From: Lachnospiraceae bacterium
GTDB taxonomy: Bacteria > Bacillota > Clostridia > Lachnospirales > Lachnospiraceae
Direction of reading: 5' to 3'
Assembly: GCA_017449745.1 (NCBI GenBank)
Contig: JAFTFD010000126.1
Coordinates: forward strand, 1 to 40,247
Length of the DNA stretch: 40,247 nucleotides
Position 1 is the stretch's first letter. Each line of letters starts with the position of its first letter. A program made the position numbers and the translations under genes. Shown piece after piece: positions 40,244 to 40,247 of this stretch. The notes under the pieces were generated by a model. That model was not told the DNA's origin and made no database searches. It worked only from the letters and a program-made list of their open reading frames with translations.

Positions 40244-40247
40244 GACA

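Overview
The window looks like chromosomal DNA from a Gram-positive anaerobe of the Clostridia, most likely Lachnospiraceae (Bacillota). This is inferred from strong GGAGG-type ribosome sites before most genes, GC a little above half, ferredoxin and flavoprotein redox genes, DppF-type ATPases with the DGGRRQR signature I associate with Clostridia, and MarR/LysR regulators. I see no rRNA, tRNA, CRISPR array, phage gene or transposase.

Region 1 (1-600): the 3' end of a plus-strand gene for a protein with a [FeFe]-hydrogenase-like C-terminal domain, followed by a terminator. Region 2 (686-22997): about twenty genes, all on the minus strand and read right to left. In transcription order: a complete oligopeptide-type ABC importer (binding protein, two permeases, two ATPases); a beta-propeller lactonase-like protein; two tandem PhlG/phloretin-hydrolase-like proteins; a second complete ABC importer; a four-helix membrane protein; a ceramidase-like hydrolase; two EstA-like esterases; a fumarate-reductase-type flavoprotein coupled to a 2[4Fe-4S] ferredoxin; and a Sel1-repeat protein. 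Many joints are ATGA overlaps or gaps of a few bases. Each binding-protein gene is followed by a terminator hairpin before its permease gene, which would let the binding protein be made in excess.

Region 3 (23100-25650): divergent from the big cluster lie a small membrane protein and a LysR regulator, with a 24-bp near-palindrome in the divergent intergenic region. A metallo-beta-lactamase-fold hydrolase follows on the minus strand. Region 4 (25893-30110): a marR-ABC-ABC operon for a heterodimeric exporter, with a textbook promoter flanked by two identical 14-bp palindromes. Region 5 (30138-37129): a second ceramidase-like protein, a small membrane-anchored protein, a second ferredoxin/flavoprotein pair paralogous to the first, and an 897-residue fusion of a flavodiiron-like module that has lost its metal ligands, a rubredoxin-like knuckle and an NAD(P)H-dependent FAD reductase. 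Region 6 (37402-40016): a DUF1593/nucleoside-hydrolase-like protein and a MarR-type regulator with a long Cys- and His/Arg/Glu-rich repetitive N-terminal extension.

My reading (inference) is a catabolic island. Two importers would bring in small acylated or aromatic compounds or peptides; esterases, ceramidase-like amidases, a lactonase and PhlG-like C-C hydrolases would cleave them; and flavoprotein/ferredoxin pairs, perhaps fed by the large NAD(P)H:rubredoxin-like fusion, would reduce the products. The PhlG-like pair points to acyl-phloroglucinol or dihydrochalcone (flavonoid-derived) substrates, but the true substrate cannot be read from sequence.
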